From Planomicrobium sp. YIM 101495 (lineage in GTDB: Bacteria > Bacillota > Bacilli > Bacillales_A > Planococcaceae): 64,000 bases of DNA. The notes below the pieces were generated by a model. It was not told the origin of the DNA, ran no database searches, and worked only from the letters and a program-made list of their open reading frames with translations. The stretch covers positions 62,001 through 126,000 of the forward strand of contig NZ_WLZW01000002.1 of assembly GCF_009707665.1 (NCBI RefSeq), written 5' to 3'. A program made the position numbers and the translations under genes. Positions 25,099 to 33,701 of the stretch are shown one piece after another (the first letter of the stretch is position 1; each line of letters starts with the position of its first letter).

Positions 25099-26289
25099 TT
25101 AGTCAGAGTCTGCTATACGTTTCGAAATCGGGTGGATAAGTAAGCTTTGAATGAGGATCGATAGGAAAATCACACCGAATGTCAATGACAGGACAGCATC
25201 GGCTGCATCTGTTTCAGCAGAAGTGGCAAGACTCAGCAACAGTGCGACAGAGACACTTCCTTTGATTCCTGAAAAGGTGACAAGTAACTTTTCGCTGAAC
25301 TTCAATTGCTTCCGGTAGCGTGGAAGAATCGACGATGCCGCCCAAACGATGACGAAACGGCAGAGCAGCATCAAAAGGAACGTAAGGGCGACGGCCCAAC
25401 TATGTTCCCAATGGAAAAAGCCGAGGAATTCCGTCCCGATCAACAAGAACAAAATGGACAGAATCGCGGGCTCGACGACTTCCCAGAACCCGTTCAAATA
25501 AGAACGATAATCCTCTTCATGCCGCGAACGTTCCATTGCACGGGAAAGGAATAGACCAGCGGAAATTGTCGCAAGCAGCCCAGCCATGTGCAAGGATTCT
25601 GCGAGGTAAAAGCTGCCATATGCCAGAATGATGCTCAGCATCACTTGGTATTGGTGATGGCGGATCAAGTGCAGCACGCGGCTGAAAAGAAAGCCGAAGA
25701 TCGCACCGATGACGAGACCGCCACCTGCTTTGACAATGAAATCCATCAAGAACGTCCCGATCTGGAACGACTGATCCATCAGAAACATGGCAGAAACCGT
25801 CGTGAACACGACTGTGCTCATGCCATCGCTTGCCAAAGATTCACCTTCGACGATCTCCTCGACCTTCTTGTCACGTTCACTTTCCTGCTGGATGGCGATG
25901 ACTGAAACGGAATCGCTCGGCATAAGAATGGTCGCAACGACAAGTGCTCCTGCGAACGAAAGCGAAGCAAAGCTCAGCAAGTAAATCGAAGAGCCGAGGA
26001 GAAAAACCGCCGCCAATAGCCCGACAGTCGAAATCAAAACGATGACGCCGGCATTCTTCTTCAGCCAAGCTGTATCGAATTGATAAGCTGCGGTAAATAA
26101 CACAGCCGGTAAGAACCAGTCGTGGATCAATTCATGTGTCGGTCGGATGTCCGAAAAGAACGTGAAAAAAGACAGCCCGAAGCCGACCAGCAGCAAAGCT
26201 ACAGGCACCGGGAAATTTTCCTGTTTCTTATCGATTGTAAAGACGAGAAATCCGATGAACAAAAAGACGATTACATGCAGCAAGCTCAC
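25099..26289 (-). CDS. Na+(K+)/H+ antiporter, CPA1/NhaP-like family
   Basis: 396 residues with about twelve hydrophobic segments. CPA features: 'ATILMPSDSVSVIAI' (the transport-site helix, here P-S-D-S-V instead of the usual T-D-P-V/A), 'EGESLASDGMSTVVFTTV' (E-G-E-S-L-x-x-D motif) and 'FSGIKGSVSVALLLSLATS' (the R/K-G-x-x-S-V-A-L helix, Lys in place of Arg). Expected role: cytoplasmic pH/Na+ homeostasis. GTG start at 26289 with GGAGGTGACCAT upstream. Monocistronic. Confidence 0.9.
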   Translation of the reverse strand: MSLLHVIVFLFIGFLVFTIDKKQENFPVPVALLLVGFGLSFFTFFSDIRPTHELIHDWFLPAVLFTAAYQFDTAWLKKNAGVIVLISTVGLLAAVFLLGSSIYLLSFASLSFAGALVVATILMPSDSVSVIAIQQESERDKKVEEIVEGESLASDGMSTVVFTTVSAMFLMDQSFQIGTFLMDFIVKAGGGLVIGAIFGFLFSRVLHLIRHHQYQVMLSIILAYGSFYLAESLHMAGLLATISAGLFLSRAMERSRHEEDYRSYLNGFWEVVEPAILSILFLLIGTEFLGFFHWEHSWAVALTFLLMLLCRFVIVWAASSILPRYRKQLKFSEKLLVTFSGIKGSVSVALLLSLATSAETDAADAVLSLTFGVIFLSILIQSLLIHPISKRIADSD

Positions 26290-26440
26290 ATGGTCACCTC
26301 CAGCATCTCATTACCTTTGCTTGTTCCCATTCGGGTGGTCGGTTAAACAAAGGGGAAAGTATTTACGAAAACCTCATACCTGCGATAAAGCCCCATAAAA
26401 AAAGAACTGGCAGCTAAACCGGCTCTTCTTTCTCATGCAA

Positions 26441-27205
26441 TTACTGGTCCTGCTCTGTGTAAATCAATACCGCGTCCCGCAGGAATTCTGCTGCGCCCGG
26501 ATACGCGCGTTCATAATAGGCAGCAAAACGTTCATCACCCACGTACATTTGCGCGAGTCCTGCGTGTGCTTCCTTGCTGTAGCTCGGCCAGGTGAAGGAG
26601 AGCCAGCGCTTGTGAAGTTCCGCAACTTTTTGAGCAACTGGACTTGCCGGGTCGCCGGTTTTGCAGGCATCTGCCAATGTATCCAGCACTTCCTGTTCGA
26701 GTTGCTTGAATGCCTTGTACTGTGCTTCGCTCATGTTCAGCAATTTGGCGTTGGATTTATCGACCGGTTCGTCCCTATACTTGCTGCGGATCTCGCTGCC
26801 GTACTGTTGCTCATTGTCTGCCACAAGTTGTTTCTTGAAGCCTTCAAACTTTTCGTCATCAGCCATTTCAATCATTCCTTCCGCTGTGGAAATGGTGGCT
26901 TCCACATTACTGATCAGGAGATCCAGCTGTTTCCGTTTAGCAAGAAGCTGCTGCCGGTGCGAATACAGAGCGGCCGTACGATCGAACTCCGGGTTGTTGA
27001 CGATGTCCTGGATACTGCCGAGGTCCAGTCCGAGTTCACGGTAGAAGAGAATCTGCTGCAGTTTATCCACTTCCATCTCGCCGTAAATCCGGTAGCCGGA
27101 AGCGCTTTTCCGCGCAGGCTTCAATAAGCCGATCTCATCGTAATAACGGAGCGTCCGCGAGCTGATTCCTGCCAGTTTCCCAAGTTTCTGGATGGTATAT
27201 TCCAT
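26441..27205 (-). CDS. MerR family regulator with TipAS antibiotic-recognition domain
   Basis: 254 residues. N-terminal MerR helix-turn-helix 'YTIQKLGKLAGISSRTLRYYDEIGLLKPARKSASGYRIY' (residues 2-40), a dimerisation coiled coil (~75-115, 'HRQQLLAKRKQLDLLISNVEATISTAEG') and a TipAS-like effector domain (~135-250, 'LLNMSEAQYKAFKQLEQEVLDTLADACKTGD', 'AAYYERAYPGAAEFLRDAV'). TipAL-type regulators sense thiopeptides and other drugs. The ATG at 27205 follows CAGGAGGTGGCAAC. Its own promoter has a 19-base spacer and operator, so it is self-activating. No drug exporter gene is adjacent. Confidence 0.92.
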   Translation of the reverse strand: MEYTIQKLGKLAGISSRTLRYYDEIGLLKPARKSASGYRIYGEMEVDKLQQILFYRELGLDLGSIQDIVNNPEFDRTAALYSHRQQLLAKRKQLDLLISNVEATISTAEGMIEMADDEKFEGFKKQLVADNEQQYGSEIRSKYRDEPVDKSNAKLLNMSEAQYKAFKQLEQEVLDTLADACKTGDPASPVAQKVAELHKRWLSFTWPSYSKEAHAGLAQMYVGDERFAAYYERAYPGAAEFLRDAVLIYTEQDQ

Positions 27206-27227
27206 GTTGCCACCTCCTGATAAGTTG

Positions 27228-27258
27228 ACTTTACACCTTGACGTAACGGCAAGGTCAA
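27228..27258 (-). promoter_or_regulatory. MerR-type promoter with 19-base spacer and palindromic operator
   Basis: Read on the minus strand: -35 TTGACC (27253-27258), a 19-base spacer, -10 TAAAGT (27228-27233). The spacer region contains ACCTTG-N9-CAAGGT (27235-27255), with internal CGT/ACG arms extending the dyad. A 19-base spacer with a central dyad is the hallmark of promoters activated by DNA distortion by MerR proteins. It drives the regulator gene that starts at 27205. Confidence 0.85.
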
Positions 27259-27290
27259 GCGGTGTACATAAAGATTCCTGGTAAAAGTTC

Positions 27291-27322
27291 AAAAAAACCC
27301 GCAATGGAATATCCATTGCGGG
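27291..27322 (-). terminator. Terminator after the GIY-YIG gene
   Basis: Perfect 10-base stem CCCGCAATGG / CCATTGCGGG with seven T's on the minus strand; it separates the GIY-YIG unit from the MerR promoter. Confidence 0.93.
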
Positions 27323-27328
27323 AGTTGA

Positions 27329-27709
27329 TCAATCTTCTTTGTAGAAGACTTTGTCTACGTTGTATTTTGCTTTGTGTGCGTTGATCAAATATGTTTCGTA
27401 AATCTCGCGCTCCATCGGGTCTTCAACGATCGAGACCGTGATGCGATGCACTTCGTCGCGGTGATTCTTCAACGGTGACACGCTGTCATCGAAATGCTTC
27501 TTCACGCGCTGGCGCAATTTACGTGCCTTGCCGACAAATAGTAATTCTCCGCTATGATTGAAGAATTGGATGATGCCGCCTTTGTCACGAGGGATTTCGT
27601 GCAAGTCGATGAAACCATAGATCGGCTTGATGACTGCCTCGTCGCCAGTGATTTCCTGTTTGCGCTGAGTGATGGTGATATCTGCTTTTGGTGGTGTAAT
27701 GTTAATCAT
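27329..27709 (-). CDS. GIY-YIG nuclease family protein
   Basis: 126 residues. The nuclease core starts as 'GGIIQFFNHSGELLFVGKARKLRQRVKKHF' (residues ~39-68), a G-I-I / F-V-G variant of GIY-YIG with the catalytic Arg in KLRQRV, and 'REIYETYLINAHKAKYN' with the catalytic Glu and closing Asn. Similar to UvrC N-terminal-type stand-alone proteins of bacilli. The catalytic residues appear intact although both tyrosines of the name motif are replaced. AAGGACGTGATAAC precedes the ATG. Confidence 0.85.
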   Translation of the reverse strand: MINITPPKADITITQRKQEITGDEAVIKPIYGFIDLHEIPRDKGGIIQFFNHSGELLFVGKARKLRQRVKKHFDDSVSPLKNHRDEVHRITVSIVEDPMEREIYETYLINAHKAKYNVDKVFYKED

Positions 27710-27827
27710 GTTATCACGTCCTTTTTATATCGCTCATTATAGCATAAAAGTGCAAAAAGATGAATGATGGCAATGACGCTACACAAATTTCGGTTTGACG
27801 GGTAAAATGGGGGATGGAGGTGGCAAT

Positions 27828-28112
27828 ATGGACATTACAAATTATGAATATCATATCATTAACGACCCGACTGGCATCATGGCCGGACAGCGTTATGAAT
27901 TTTTGATCGATATCGAAGTGGAAGAAGACGATGAACTGTACCAGGAAGGCGGCGTGGAACTGCGTCTGATCTTTGCGATTGATGGAGAAAAGGCGTGGGT
28001 CGCTCAGCATCACTTCGTCGGAAAACTGACAGAGAAAGTTTTGGAATTCGGTCTGGAAGAAGACGAAGAAGCGGAAGTTGCGGCATTTTGCCGTTCGAAA
28101 ATCGGGAACTAA
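27828..28112 (+). CDS. Small acidic protein, DUF6509-like
   Basis: 94 residues, strongly acidic, soluble: 'ITNYEYHIINDPTGIMAGQRYEFLIDIEVEEDDELY' and a C-terminal 'EFGLEEDEEAEVAAFCRSKIG'. It resembles the DUF6509 proteins of Bacillales; the identification is from memory of the N-terminal 'DPTGI...G.RYE' pattern and is moderate. The ATG at 27828 follows GGAGGTGGCAAT. Role unknown. Confidence 0.7.
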   Translation: MDITNYEYHIINDPTGIMAGQRYEFLIDIEVEEDDELYQEGGVELRLIFAIDGEKAWVAQHHFVGKLTEKVLEFGLEEDEEAEVAAFCRSKIGN

Positions 28113-28144
28113 AAAATCCGTGCGGAATGTCCGCACGGATTTTT
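28113..28144. terminator. Bidirectional terminator
   Basis: Stem AAAATCCGTGCGGA / TCCGCACGGATTTT with a 3-base loop, between convergent genes. Confidence 0.93.
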
Positions 28145-28148
28145 CTCT

Positions 28149-28868
28149 TTAGATGTGTGTTTCGATGTCAGCTTCCGCTTTTAATTCATCGATGCGATCA
28201 TACACGGCATCCGAAACGTTTTGCTGCTCGAGTGATTGGCGGATGATCGGTGCCATTTCTTCGAACGCAGGTGTTTCTTCTTCCGTGCTCGCTTCAGCGA
28301 ATCCATCATATGCTTCTTGTACTTCTTCGTCTGTCACTTCCGCGGCTTCGATGTTTTCCGCGACATAGCTTTCATATAGCAACTGCTCGCGGATCTGTAC
28401 GCGCATATCGTCGAGCGTGAAGTCGGCTTTCTCGAGCGAAGCGTTCATTGCTTCCTCATCTTCGAAACTGCCTTTGAGCTCTTCAATGCGGGATTCGACT
28501 ATTTCTTCATCTGCTTCGTGCCCATTGGCAAGAGCATCTTGGATGATCAGTTTGTTGCCGACGATGACGGCAAGTGCTTGTTCTTTGATCAAGGTGATGT
28601 TCTCAGTGCTGTCGGCTTTTTGGCCTTTCGTCTCGAGTGAAGCTGTCAGCTGACGCGCAACACTGTTGAAGACGTTGCCATTGATCTCTTCTCCGTTTAC
28701 TGTCACGACGACAGCATCGGTCGGTTGTTCCACAGAGTCGGTAACTGCTTTCTGTTCTGTCGCTTCTTCAGTTCCAGGATCTTCAGCAGGTGTTTCTTCA
28801 TTATCTGAGCAAGCTCCCAAGACGAAAGCCAGGAAGAAAGGTGTTAAAACGAATGACCATTTTTTCAT
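28149..28868 (-). CDS. SurA N-terminal-domain lipoprotein (PrsA-like, no PPIase domain)
   Basis: 239 residues. Signal plus lipobox 'FVLGAC' (Cys at residue 20), acidic linker, then a SurA/PrsA N-terminal chaperone-like helical domain ('VVTVNGEEINGNVFNSVARQL', 'LIKEQALAVIVGNKLIIQDA', 'RIEELKGSF...'). The parvulin PPIase module that PrsA carries is absent, so this is probably a holdase-type extracytoplasmic chaperone. ATG at 28868; AAAGGAGC is upstream. Single gene. Confidence 0.88.
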   Translation of the reverse strand: MKKWSFVLTPFFLAFVLGACSDNEETPAEDPGTEEATEQKAVTDSVEQPTDAVVVTVNGEEINGNVFNSVARQLTASLETKGQKADSTENITLIKEQALAVIVGNKLIIQDALANGHEADEEIVESRIEELKGSFEDEEAMNASLEKADFTLDDMRVQIREQLLYESYVAENIEAAEVTDEEVQEAYDGFAEASTEEETPAFEEMAPIIRQSLEQQNVSDAVYDRIDELKAEADIETHI

Positions 28869-28963
28869 GAATGTAAGGCTCCTTTAGATGTTTTCTCGTT
28901 AAAGTAAACCATATTTATTGTAAGGATACAATGGTTTATCACTACTTATGAGTGCAAGGTCCG

Positions 28964-28991
28964 TTGCTTTGCGTGCACGGACTGTTATAAT
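28964..28991 (+). promoter_or_regulatory. Vegetative promoter of hisC
   Basis: -35 TTGCTT (28964-28969), 16-base spacer, consensus -10 TATAAT (28986-28991), 52 bases before the hisC start. Confidence 0.7.
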
Positions 28992-29042
28992 AGTAGAAAT
29001 ATTGAACTTTCACCAGAGAGTCTAACAGATGGAGGGAATCAC

Positions 29043-30152
29043 ATGGAAAACAATCACATCAACCCGCGTAAAACATTGGAAACGATTCAGCCATATTCGC
29101 CAGGAAAACCGATTTGGGAAGTACAGGAAGAACTCGGACTCGACCGCGTCATCAAATTGGCTTCCAATGAGAACCCGCTCGGCCCATCACCGAAAGCTGT
29201 CGCAGCAATCCAGGATGGGTTGGCTGACTTGAACCGTTACCCGGATGCGGATGCAAGTCATCTGAAGACTGCAATCGCTGCGCAATACGGTGTCACGAAA
29301 GAGCAAGTCATTACGACGAACGGAGCGGATGAGCTCATTACGCTCATTTCCGAAACGTTCCTCGACCCGGGCGATGAAATTGTCGTACCTTCTCCATCTT
29401 TCAGTGAATATGATTTCGGTGCACATATCATGGGCGCTGCAGTCGTGCCTGTCCCGTTCAGTACAGACTTCGAATACGATATCGACGCGTTAATCGCAGC
29501 GGTCACGGGCAACACGAAGATCGTCTACTTGTGCTCACCGAACAACCCGACTGGCACGTACTTGAAGAAAGCGGAAGTTGCACGTCTCCTCGACGCGTTG
29601 CCAGCGCATGTACTTGTCGTCTTTGACGGCGCCTACAGCCAGTATGCCGATGCCGAGGACTACACGAACGGTGTGGAATTTGTCCAAGCAGGCTATCCGG
29701 TTGTCGCGCTTCAGACGTTCTCGAAAATTTACGGAATCGCAGGCGTGCGTGTCGGCTACGGCCTTGCATCCAAGTCGATCATCTCCTCGATCCTGAAAGT
29801 GAAAGAGCCTTTCAACGTCAACAGTCTTGCGCAGATCGCTGCCGCTGCAGCTATCGAAGATACGGAGCACGTCCAAAATTCGTATACAGCTAACCGCGAC
29901 GGGCGCGAATGGTTCTACAGTAAATTCGAAGAGCTCGGACTGTCATACACGAAGACGATGGCCAACTTCATTCTGGTGGAAGTCGGATCGGACGGTGAAC
30001 GGATTTACGACGAATTGATGAAAAAAGGCATCATCGTCCGCTACGGTAAAACATGGGGCTTACCGCAGCATGTACGTGTAACGATCGGGACGCCGGAAGA
30101 AAATGCATACTTCATCGAGGTGTTAGGGAGTCTGCTTGCATCACGTGTGTAA
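29043..30152 (+). CDS. hisC: Histidinol-phosphate aminotransferase HisC
   Basis: 369-residue PLP-dependent class I/II aminotransferase. Features: 'LASNENPLGPSPKA' (N-terminal HisC signature), 'LCSPNNPTGTYL' (phosphate/pyridine ring contacts), 'VVFDGAYSQYAD' and the PLP lysine in 'LQTFSKIYGIAGVRVGYG'. It converts imidazole-acetol phosphate to histidinol phosphate and in bacilli may also serve aromatic amino-acid transamination. The gene stands alone, not in a his or trp operon. GGAGGGAATCAC precedes the ATG and a perfect terminator follows. Confidence 0.95.
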   Translation: MENNHINPRKTLETIQPYSPGKPIWEVQEELGLDRVIKLASNENPLGPSPKAVAAIQDGLADLNRYPDADASHLKTAIAAQYGVTKEQVITTNGADELITLISETFLDPGDEIVVPSPSFSEYDFGAHIMGAAVVPVPFSTDFEYDIDALIAAVTGNTKIVYLCSPNNPTGTYLKKAEVARLLDALPAHVLVVFDGAYSQYADAEDYTNGVEFVQAGYPVVALQTFSKIYGIAGVRVGYGLASKSIISSILKVKEPFNVNSLAQIAAAAAIEDTEHVQNSYTANRDGREWFYSKFEELGLSYTKTMANFILVEVGSDGERIYDELMKKGIIVRYGKTWGLPQHVRVTIGTPEENAYFIEVLGSLLASRV

Positions 30153-30160
30153 AATGAGAT

Positions 30161-30208
30161 AGAGAGGCTGCAGGAAAACGATTCGTTTTCCTGCAGCCTC
30201 TCTTTTTT
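30161..30208 (+). terminator. Strong terminator after hisC
   Basis: Near-perfect 20-base-pair stem beginning AGAGAGGCTGCAGG, followed by TTTTTT, between convergent genes. Confidence 0.95.
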
Positions 30209-30209
30209 A

Positions 30210-30632
30210 TTATCGCTCGGCAAGAAGATTGCCGAGTTTTGCCGCATCTTCATCCGTCAAGATATAGACGCCCGTCAATGAAGCGGGTACTGTCTGATAA
30301 CGTCCGCCGGGACTGCCGTGGCGCACCCACAGCAAATACTCTTCCGTCGAACCGCCATCATGCGTGAGCGTCACGCGGTAGTTCGGTGCTTCAGCGGTTG
30401 TCGGGCCTTCGTGGAATTCGCCCCGCTCGAAAGCAGTCAGGAAAGCTTCGATGTCTTCTTGTTTCTCGAATGTCTTATCCGTTGAACCAAGGTTGCTTGC
30501 GTCAGTTACAAAAATGGAAGTCACGTTCTGCTCATCTCCTTTATCGCTGGAATCTGACGTATCGGCGTTATCTGTGCCGCAAGCGGCCAGTAACAAGATC
30601 GAAAGTGAAATGAAAGTGAGGAATTTTTTCAT
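30210..30632 (-). CDS. Hypothetical lipoprotein
   Basis: 140 residues: signal with lipobox 'ILLLAACGTD', a Ser/Asp-rich linker, then a ~100-residue beta-rich domain ('TSIFVTDASNLGSTDKTFEKQEDIEAFLTAFERGEF', 'YRVTLTHDGGSTEEYLLWV', 'YILTDEDAAKLGNLL'). The pattern resembles small extracellular domains found in Bacillus lipoproteins such as YhfM, but I cannot name a family. AAAGGAGGGTTTCATCA precedes the ATG. Confidence 0.82.
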   Translation of the reverse strand: MKKFLTFISLSILLLAACGTDNADTSDSSDKGDEQNVTSIFVTDASNLGSTDKTFEKQEDIEAFLTAFERGEFHEGPTTAEAPNYRVTLTHDGGSTEEYLLWVRHGSPGGRYQTVPASLTGVYILTDEDAAKLGNLLAER

Positions 30633-30746
30633 TGATGAAACCCTCCTTTCTTCTATCTAAACAGACGTGCGTGTGAATGGAAAGTTCCAAGCCTTTTGTT
30701 TACGAGCGGGGTGAAGGGGAAAACCGAGAGAAAAAGGATGAATGCG

Positions 30747-31655
30747 ATGATATACGAATGTGCCATCATCGGAGGCGGCCCTGCTGGACTGAATGCGGCG
30801 CTTGTGCTCGGTAGATCGCGGCGCCGGACGATTGTATTCGATGATGATCATGGACGCAATCTCGTGACGCGGGAGTCACACGGTTTTTTGACGCGGGACG
30901 GGATCAGACCGGAAGAATTGAAACGGCTCGGACGTGAAGATGTAGCGAAATACGATTGTGTGGACATCGAGCCGAAACGGATTATCAGAATCAATCGCGT
31001 GACTGAGACGCATTATGAACTGACGACAGCGGATGGCAGTGTTTACCACAGCATCAAGATCATCATTGCGGTCGGGCTGAAGGAAAAGCTGCCGAACATT
31101 CCCGATATCGAAAAATTTTACGGGACGAGCCTGTTCAGCTGTCCTTATTGTGATGGGTGGGAGTTGCAGGAGCAGCCGCTTGCTGTCATCGCGGACAAGA
31201 TGGTCTTTGACCTTGCGAAGAAAGTGTACAATTGGAGCAAGGATCTCGTCGTGTTCACGAACGGCGAAGGACGCTTGGAAGAGTCGGAGAAATCCAGGCT
31301 CGAAGCGAAAGGCATCATCGTAAGGGAAGAGCGCATCGATGGACTGGAAGGCAAAAACGGGCAGTTGAGTAATGTCAGGCTTGAAGACGGAACGTTGATT
31401 GAACGGTCTGGCGGCTTCACGACACCGCTCTGGACGCACGCTGCAGACTTTGCGAAGGAGCTCGGCTGCAAGCAAAACGAATACGGCGGCATTACGACGG
31501 ACGAATACGGCCGGACCAATGTATGGAACGTCTATGCTGCTGGAGATGCAGCGCAAATCGTCCCAGCCCAGCTGATTATCGCCGCCGGCAACGGAAGCGC
31601 GGCCGCAATCGGCGTCAACGGTGATTTGACGAACGAATATTTCGATCGTGAATGA
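30747..31655 (+). CDS. NAD(P)/FAD-dependent oxidoreductase, thioredoxin-reductase-like
   Basis: About 302 residues. FAD-binding 'ECAIIGGGPAGLNAALVLGRSRR' at the N-terminus, redox dithiol 'SCPYCDGWE' (C-P-Y-C) at ~130, and 'VYAAGDAAQIVPAQLIIAAGNG' for FAD near the end. This is the low-Mr thioredoxin-reductase/AhpF-like fold. The NADPH-binding glycine motif that normally follows the dithiol region is degenerate ('AVIADKMVFDLAKKVYNWS'), as in bacillithiol-disulfide or ferredoxin-independent relatives. Start at 30747 is nine bases from AAAAAGG; an ATG at 30738 abuts it. The last 41 bases overlap the convergent TIGR02206 gene. Confidence 0.85.
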   Translation: MIYECAIIGGGPAGLNAALVLGRSRRRTIVFDDDHGRNLVTRESHGFLTRDGIRPEELKRLGREDVAKYDCVDIEPKRIIRINRVTETHYELTTADGSVYHSIKIIIAVGLKEKLPNIPDIEKFYGTSLFSCPYCDGWELQEQPLAVIADKMVFDLAKKVYNWSKDLVVFTNGEGRLEESEKSRLEAKGIIVREERIDGLEGKNGQLSNVRLEDGTLIERSGGFTTPLWTHAADFAKELGCKQNEYGGITTDEYGRTNVWNVYAAGDAAQIVPAQLIIAAGNGSAAAIGVNGDLTNEYFDRE

Positions 31656-32355
31656 AGCGCCAGACGCCGTACTGCAACAAGAAGACGCCGAGTGCAGTGA
31701 GCGACAGGTTGATGTAATAGAACCATCCTTCCCCGAAGACGTTCAGCAAAGTGTCAGCTGTAGGCGTCTGCTCCAAATATAAATAATTGGCATCGATCAG
31801 CGGATTGACGAAGACGCCGATCACGAAGGCGTAGGCAAGCAATAAACCATAGACGAAGAACACCGAACGGAACGTGATGAAAGGCGGCTTCGTGAGCGCA
31901 AGAAACAAGCATGCCCACGGGATGGTGGTGTGATGGACAAAGAATTTCCAAAACCGGTAATGCTCATAATCGTAGGGCACGTCAGGTGTCACAAGTGCCA
32001 GGAACGCCGGCGCGATACCGATGAAAAAAGAAATCTGGATCCACCGTTTGTTCAGCGTGACGAGCGCGATGGCCGCTGTGATGGAAGCGACACCACATAA
32101 GTGAAGCGGAACATGGGCGGCAAAACTCCAGATGCCGTTGGAGATGGTCCATATTTGGTAGGAAACTTCCGACAGTACGAGTAGCGTAAATAAAAGCCAG
32201 CGCAGCCATTGGAAGGATTCCGGGGAATGCTGCAATGGCTTTTTCGCGCTGACAAGAATGAACAGTCCAGCAGTCGCTATCAAAAGCACGAGCCAGTGAC
32301 TCAATCCAAACGGCTCGAACATGGAAGTAGAGGTCAAACCGAACCAATCGCTCAT
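31615..32355 (-). CDS. TIGR02206 family integral membrane protein (YwaF-like)
   Basis: 246 residues with six to seven hydrophobic helices. Signatures of the YwaF/TIGR02206 group are 'PLHLCGVASITAAIAL', 'YEHYRFWKFFVHHTTIPWACLFL' (conserved H-H-x-x-I/L) and 'NYLYLEQTP'. Function unknown. The 3' end overlaps the preceding convergent oxidoreductase gene by 41 bases, with no intervening terminator. Confidence 0.9.
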   Translation of the reverse strand: MSDWFGLTSTSMFEPFGLSHWLVLLIATAGLFILVSAKKPLQHSPESFQWLRWLLFTLLVLSEVSYQIWTISNGIWSFAAHVPLHLCGVASITAAIALVTLNKRWIQISFFIGIAPAFLALVTPDVPYDYEHYRFWKFFVHHTTIPWACLFLALTKPPFITFRSVFFVYGLLLAYAFVIGVFVNPLIDANYLYLEQTPTADTLLNVFGEGWFYYINLSLTALGVFLLQYGVWRFIHDRNIRSSNHR

Positions 32356-32463
32356 CTCAATGCCCCTTTCGGAGGAAAGACAGAATTATTTGGCTAAATT
32401 GTAACATTGGAAGCATCGCTCCGTCTAATTGGATATCAAGTGAAAAATGGGGGCTGGATCCAG

Positions 32464-33630
32464 ATGAAAAGAGTGATGATGACAATCGGATTGGCAAGTA
32501 TGTTGGCAGCTTGTGGAACTGCAGAGCAGCCGTCTGATCCACCAGCATCAGGGGGCGAAGAATCAGTGGAGAAGAATATCGTCAGCGGCCGGGAAATCAT
32601 CGCTTCGCTCGAACAGACGGCGACGGATACGACGAAGCGCGATGAACAGGCAACCGCGGTGAAGGAAGACGAAACGTTTAAGGACGGCTATATGGGTGAA
32701 CCGACAGAGGAGCTTGCAGAAGATATCGCTGTCCAAAACATCGAAGGCTTTGCGGCGACGACTGCGCTGGAAGAAGTATACGGTGGCTACGAGGGAGTCA
32801 ATGAAGCAGGCATCGTCTTCTATGAAAATCAGGCGAGCGGGGCGGATCAGTCCGGTATCTGGTTCGGTGTGAAAGAGCTGGATGAGCGGTTGGATGAATG
32901 GCTCGCGATTTTACAGAAAAAAGTGGATGCAGGCGAGATATTGGCAGAGCCGATCTATGTTTTTCAGAGTGAGCATTCCCAGAAGGACTTGGAAGATTGG
33001 AGCTACAGAGCAAGTAAGAAGCTGCGTCCGATGCAGGAAGCGAATCACCGGCCGGACATTGCGAATTACGGGATTGCTGCAGACACGATCACGGGAGCGC
33101 TGAGAATCGAGCATAATTTCATGAGCGAGGAGCAGCAAGAAGAATTCAAAGCAGCGTTTCCAGATCAGGAGGTGACATTTGAAGTATACGGCGAAATGGT
33201 ACCAGCTCCGGGTGAACCGGATGTCCATTACCCAGAACCAGCGATTGTAGCGGAATTGCCAGAGGAAGGCCTGTATATTACGGAAATGCAGGAAGAAGGA
33301 ATCCTTGTCGGCAGCACCAATTTCTACTTTGCGGATGCGGATGAGAAATTGGAAGTCGGCCAGCGTGTCAACGTAGAATCGACAGGAATGATCGCTACGT
33401 CCGATCCAGGGCAAGGCACGGCAATTGTCGTACGGGTGCTGCCGGCTTATCAGCCTGAAGGAGCTGAGCGGACAGATGCTGAAGTGATTCGCCAGGCACT
33501 TGAAACATCCCCTGGGGAAGAGATGCGCTATTATACGATCAACCGTGTTGAATACGATGCGGCGAGCGGGGAATGGCTCATCGAATTGAATCAGGACGGG
33601 GAATCGTTCGAAGTCGTGCTCCCGGATTGA
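32464..33630 (+). CDS. Lipoprotein with C-terminal DUF3221-like domain
   Basis: About 388 residues: lipobox 'LASMLAACGTAEQ', an acidic linker, a central helical region ('WFGVKELDERLDEWLAILQKKVDAG') and a late ~60-residue domain 'GLYITEMQEEGILVGSTNFYFADADEKLEVGQRVNVES' that matches the OB-like DUF3221 domain seen in YobA. A C-terminal extension follows ('YYTINRVEYDAASGEWLIEL'). The ATG at 32464 is downstream of GGGGGCTGGATCC. Surface-anchored, role unknown. Confidence 0.82.
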   Translation: MKRVMMTIGLASMLAACGTAEQPSDPPASGGEESVEKNIVSGREIIASLEQTATDTTKRDEQATAVKEDETFKDGYMGEPTEELAEDIAVQNIEGFAATTALEEVYGGYEGVNEAGIVFYENQASGADQSGIWFGVKELDERLDEWLAILQKKVDAGEILAEPIYVFQSEHSQKDLEDWSYRASKKLRPMQEANHRPDIANYGIAADTITGALRIEHNFMSEEQQEEFKAAFPDQEVTFEVYGEMVPAPGEPDVHYPEPAIVAELPEEGLYITEMQEEGILVGSTNFYFADADEKLEVGQRVNVESTGMIATSDPGQGTAIVVRVLPAYQPEGAERTDAEVIRQALETSPGEEMRYYTINRVEYDAASGEWLIELNQDGESFEVVLPD

Positions 33631-33701
33631 ACGCCTATCAGTTGCGCATGTTTGGCGAGCTGGGGTAAACTGCTCACAAAGGGATACGGGGGGCGGAATA
33701 G

